This document shows positions 62,587 to 64,000 of a DNA stretch of 64,000 bases, piece after piece (positions within the stretch are counted from its first letter, which is position 1; each line of letters begins with the position of its first letter). Made by a program: the position numbers and the translations under genes. Below the pieces are notes generated by a model, which was not told where the DNA came from, searched no databases, and saw only the letters and a list, made by a program, of their open reading frames with translations. Origin of the DNA: Acidobacteriaceae bacterium (GTDB lineage: Bacteria; Acidobacteriota; Terriglobia; Terriglobales; Acidobacteriaceae); NCBI GenBank assembly GCA_003139095.1, contig PLHW01000041.1, forward strand, positions 62,261 to 126,260. The letters are read 5' to 3'.

Positions 62587-63117
62587 TCAAGTTCGGTTCC
62601 GATGCTTGCTCTCGGCCCTTCGAATCTCGCGGCGGCGCGCGGCGTCTTCATAGCGCCGCTTCTCGTCGGCCGTTTCTGGAATCACGGGCGCAACCAGCAC
62701 GCGGTTTCCCGCCGCGTCGATCGTGACAAAGGTCAAGTACGCGGAGCTGACATGGCGTTTCTCGTCCGAACGATAGTTCTCGACCCAGACCTTGACCCCG
62801 ACTTCCATGGAAGTGCGGAATACGCGGTTCACCGAGGAGCGCAGAATCACCAGATCGCCGACGCGCACCGGCACTAGAAAATCCATGTGGTCAATCGACG
62901 CCGTCACCACCCACTGCCGCGAATGGCGGTGCGCCGCCAACGCCCCCGCCAGATCGATCCAATGCATCAGGCGCCCGCCCAGCAGAGCGTTGAGCGGGTT
63001 CGCGTCGTTCGGCAAAACAATTTCGGCCATCTCCGAGACCGAAGCCTGCACCGGCCGCGGGATTAACTTTTCTGCGCCGTGGTTCACGTTCGGGCTCGTG
63101 AGTTGAGTCTTCATCAT
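62587..63117 (-). CDS. Acyl-CoA thioesterase of the hotdog fold
   Basis: A 176-residue thioesterase (YciA/BACH type). Catalytic region DANPLNALLGGRLMHWIDLAGALAA (the N-x-x-G-x-L-M-W pattern), then VTASIDHMDFLVPVRVGDLV and VYRSMEV-like VFRTSMEVGVKVWVEN. It hydrolyses acyl-CoAs; length and motif suggest a single hotdog domain that hexamerises. The C-terminal 30 residues are highly charged. It lies 23 bp upstream of cydA and may share its transcript. GAGG precedes the ATG. Confidence 0.9.
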   Translation of the reverse strand: MMKTQLTSPNVNHGAEKLIPRPVQASVSEMAEIVLPNDANPLNALLGGRLMHWIDLAGALAAHRHSRQWVVTASIDHMDFLVPVRVGDLVILRSSVNRVFRTSMEVGVKVWVENYRSDEKRHVSSAYLTFVTIDAAGNRVLVAPVIPETADEKRRYEDAARRREIRRAESKHRNRT

Positions 63118-63194
63118 CGATCCTCGATCCGATTCTTCCCCAATCCCGTAGTTCCCTGGTCTAACACACCTTTGATCCGACTGTTCCTCGGGCC

Positions 63195-63674
63195 TTAGAT
63201 GAGAGCGCCCCTTTGCCGGACTCGATAGGCCTGCACATAACTTGCCGCCAGTCGTGTAATACGCGGATCGCCCGGCCGCTCGCGCCAGGCTTCGCTCCGA
63301 AGATCATAGGTCATCGTCCCATGATCAATCGGGGCATAGTCGCGTTCGCACGCGTACGCGAGCGTGATTTGCTCGGCGACTGCGCTCGTCACACAGAAGC
63401 GCACGGCGTCCCAGTCGCGATCCCGCGGAAGATGCGGACAATTTGTGGCGTAGCCCAAATTGCAGAAATCCCGAATCAACGTGAGGACGGGCACTGTCGC
63501 CAGTCCCGCCGGAACCGGCGACGATGGCGTCCCGCCCATTGCGATGTCCTGCGGCGCTTCATGCTCAGGCGCGCAGCATTCGCCCGTCCATCCCGCCCCC
63601 AGGGGCAATCGCGCCGGATGAGGCCAGGAGCCGTCATTCAATATCTCGCGCGGCACAAAATAAGGGCACGCCAA
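63195..63674 (-). CDS. Cys-rich conserved-looking hypothetical protein
   Basis: A 159-residue protein with seven Cys in a patterned order: MACPYF, GECCAP, FCNLGYATNCPHLP, and single Cys in RFCVTS and YACERD. The spacing could bind a metal or an iron-sulfur cluster. No signal peptide or helix is visible. The start is TTG at 63674 with GAGGAAAG upstream. I do not recognise the family, though the CNLGYA ... CP pattern seems to recur in Acidobacteriota. Confidence 0.55.
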   Translation of the reverse strand: MACPYFVPREILNDGSWPHPARLPLGAGWTGECCAPEHEAPQDIAMGGTPSSPVPAGLATVPVLTLIRDFCNLGYATNCPHLPRDRDWDAVRFCVTSAVAEQITLAYACERDYAPIDHGTMTYDLRSEAWRERPGDPRITRLAASYVQAYRVRQRGALI

Positions 63675-63723
63675 AGCTGCTTTCCTCGGATCACGCTATT
63701 GTAAACTGCGAGGACGTATAGAC

Positions 63724-63842
63724 CAGCTCTCAGTCGTCAGCTCTCAGTCGTGAGTTCTCAACTCCCCATTTTCCCGGCGTAAACTCCCGCCAGGAAGCTT
63801 TGGGTTTCTAACCGAGAACTGAAGACTGACAACTGAGGACGT
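63724..63842. repeat. 7-bp tandem repeat with opposed arms before the TPR gene
   Basis: Left arm 63724-63765 (CAGCTCT, CAGTCGT, CAGCTCT, CAGTCGT, GAGTTCT, CAACTCC). Right arm 63815-63842 (GAGAACT, GAAGACT, GACAACT, GAGGACG). The arms are roughly inverted copies, and the last unit, GAGGACG, sits at the Shine-Dalgarno distance from the next ATG. Confidence 0.8.
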
Positions 63843-63846
63843 TCTT

Positions 63847-64000
63847 ATGGACCGTATTGCCGCATTGACCGAAATTCTCGCCGCCAATCCTGAAGATGCA
63901 TTCGCACGCTACGGGCTGGCGATGGAATACTCCAAGACCGGCGACATCGACCGCGCGCTCGCGGAATTCAAGACGTTGCTCGAAAAAAATCCCGACTATA
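63847..64000 (+). CDS. TPR-repeat protein, cut by the window end
   Basis: The first 51 residues of a TPR protein (MDRIAALTEILAANPEDAFA start; ALEYSKTGDIDRAL-like GLAMEYSKTGDIDRALAEFK). TPR residues at positions 8, 20 and 27 of each unit are recognisable. No stop codon within the window; the gene continues beyond 64000. Its GAGGACG ribosome-binding site is part of a 7-bp tandem repeat. Confidence 0.75.
   Translation, partial: MDRIAALTEILAANPEDAFARYGLAMEYSKTGDIDRALAEFKTLLEKNPDY

Overview
The window looks like a chromosomal segment of an Acidobacteriota member (Terriglobia / Koribacter-like). This is inferred from the GC-rich coding style, a B12-dependent ribonucleotide reductase, FecR/DUF6600 and HAF/FG-GAP secreted proteins, a PEP-CTERM protein, several NtrC-like regulators and a type III PKS next to an FAD oxidoreductase. 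No rRNA is present; there is one tRNA (Leu, CAG).

Layout. 1-2.5 kb: small secreted and hypothetical proteins and a long leader. 2.5-11 kb: nrdJ, a rhomboid-TPR protease, glnS, a small cytochrome c and hemA. 11-13.4 kb: a secreted FG-GAP protein between two 100-bp direct repeats. 13.7-23.7 kb: housekeeping and envelope precursors (rsmI, recA, coaD-aminotransferase, a manA / mannose-1-P guanylyltransferase / phosphomannomutase set for GDP-mannose, an M48 protease, kdsB). 23.8-29.9 kb: a minus-strand run (class III aminotransferase, type III PKS, FAD oxidoreductase, YceI, PEP-CTERM protein) that may form a lipid-phenol/quinone locus, with a divergent cytochrome c. 30-38.7 kb: recX, a FecR protein, osmC, tRNA-Leu, a histidine kinase/NtrC pair, a PilZ protein and a receiver-less NtrC-type activator. 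38.9-45.3 kb: yifB/comM, a PAS histidine kinase, a galT-like gene and a thiolase. 45.5-45.75 kb: a compact promoter-RBS-15-codon-terminator unit. 45.8-52.6 kb: minus-strand hrcA-grpE-dnaJ-rsmE-helicase/nuclease. 53-54 kb: a HAF-repeat protein. 54.48-57.70 kb: a complete IS1595-family element with cargo. 58-64 kb: a sarcosine-oxidase-like flavoenzyme, Mrp ATPase, cydAB, a thioesterase, a Cys-rich unknown and the start of a TPR protein.

Two things stand out. (1) The mobile element at 54484-57697 has 26-bp inverted ends and a perfect 8-bp target duplication (CTCCTAAC). Besides its transposase it carries three non-transposase genes: a 51-codon basic peptide, a one-helix membrane protein, and a secreted protein whose N-terminal pattern resembles proteasome/HslV-type Ntn hydrolases. 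(2) About ten intergenic loci, and one site inside nrdJ, hold short degenerate tandem repeats with a strict period of 7 or 8 bp. The unit sequence differs at each locus, and many loci have two opposed arms able to form a long hairpin. Some abut start codons where a Shine-Dalgarno sequence would be expected.

Functions are assigned from motifs read by eye, with no database search. Start sites were chosen from ribosome-binding sites, promoters and family N-termini where these were visible.
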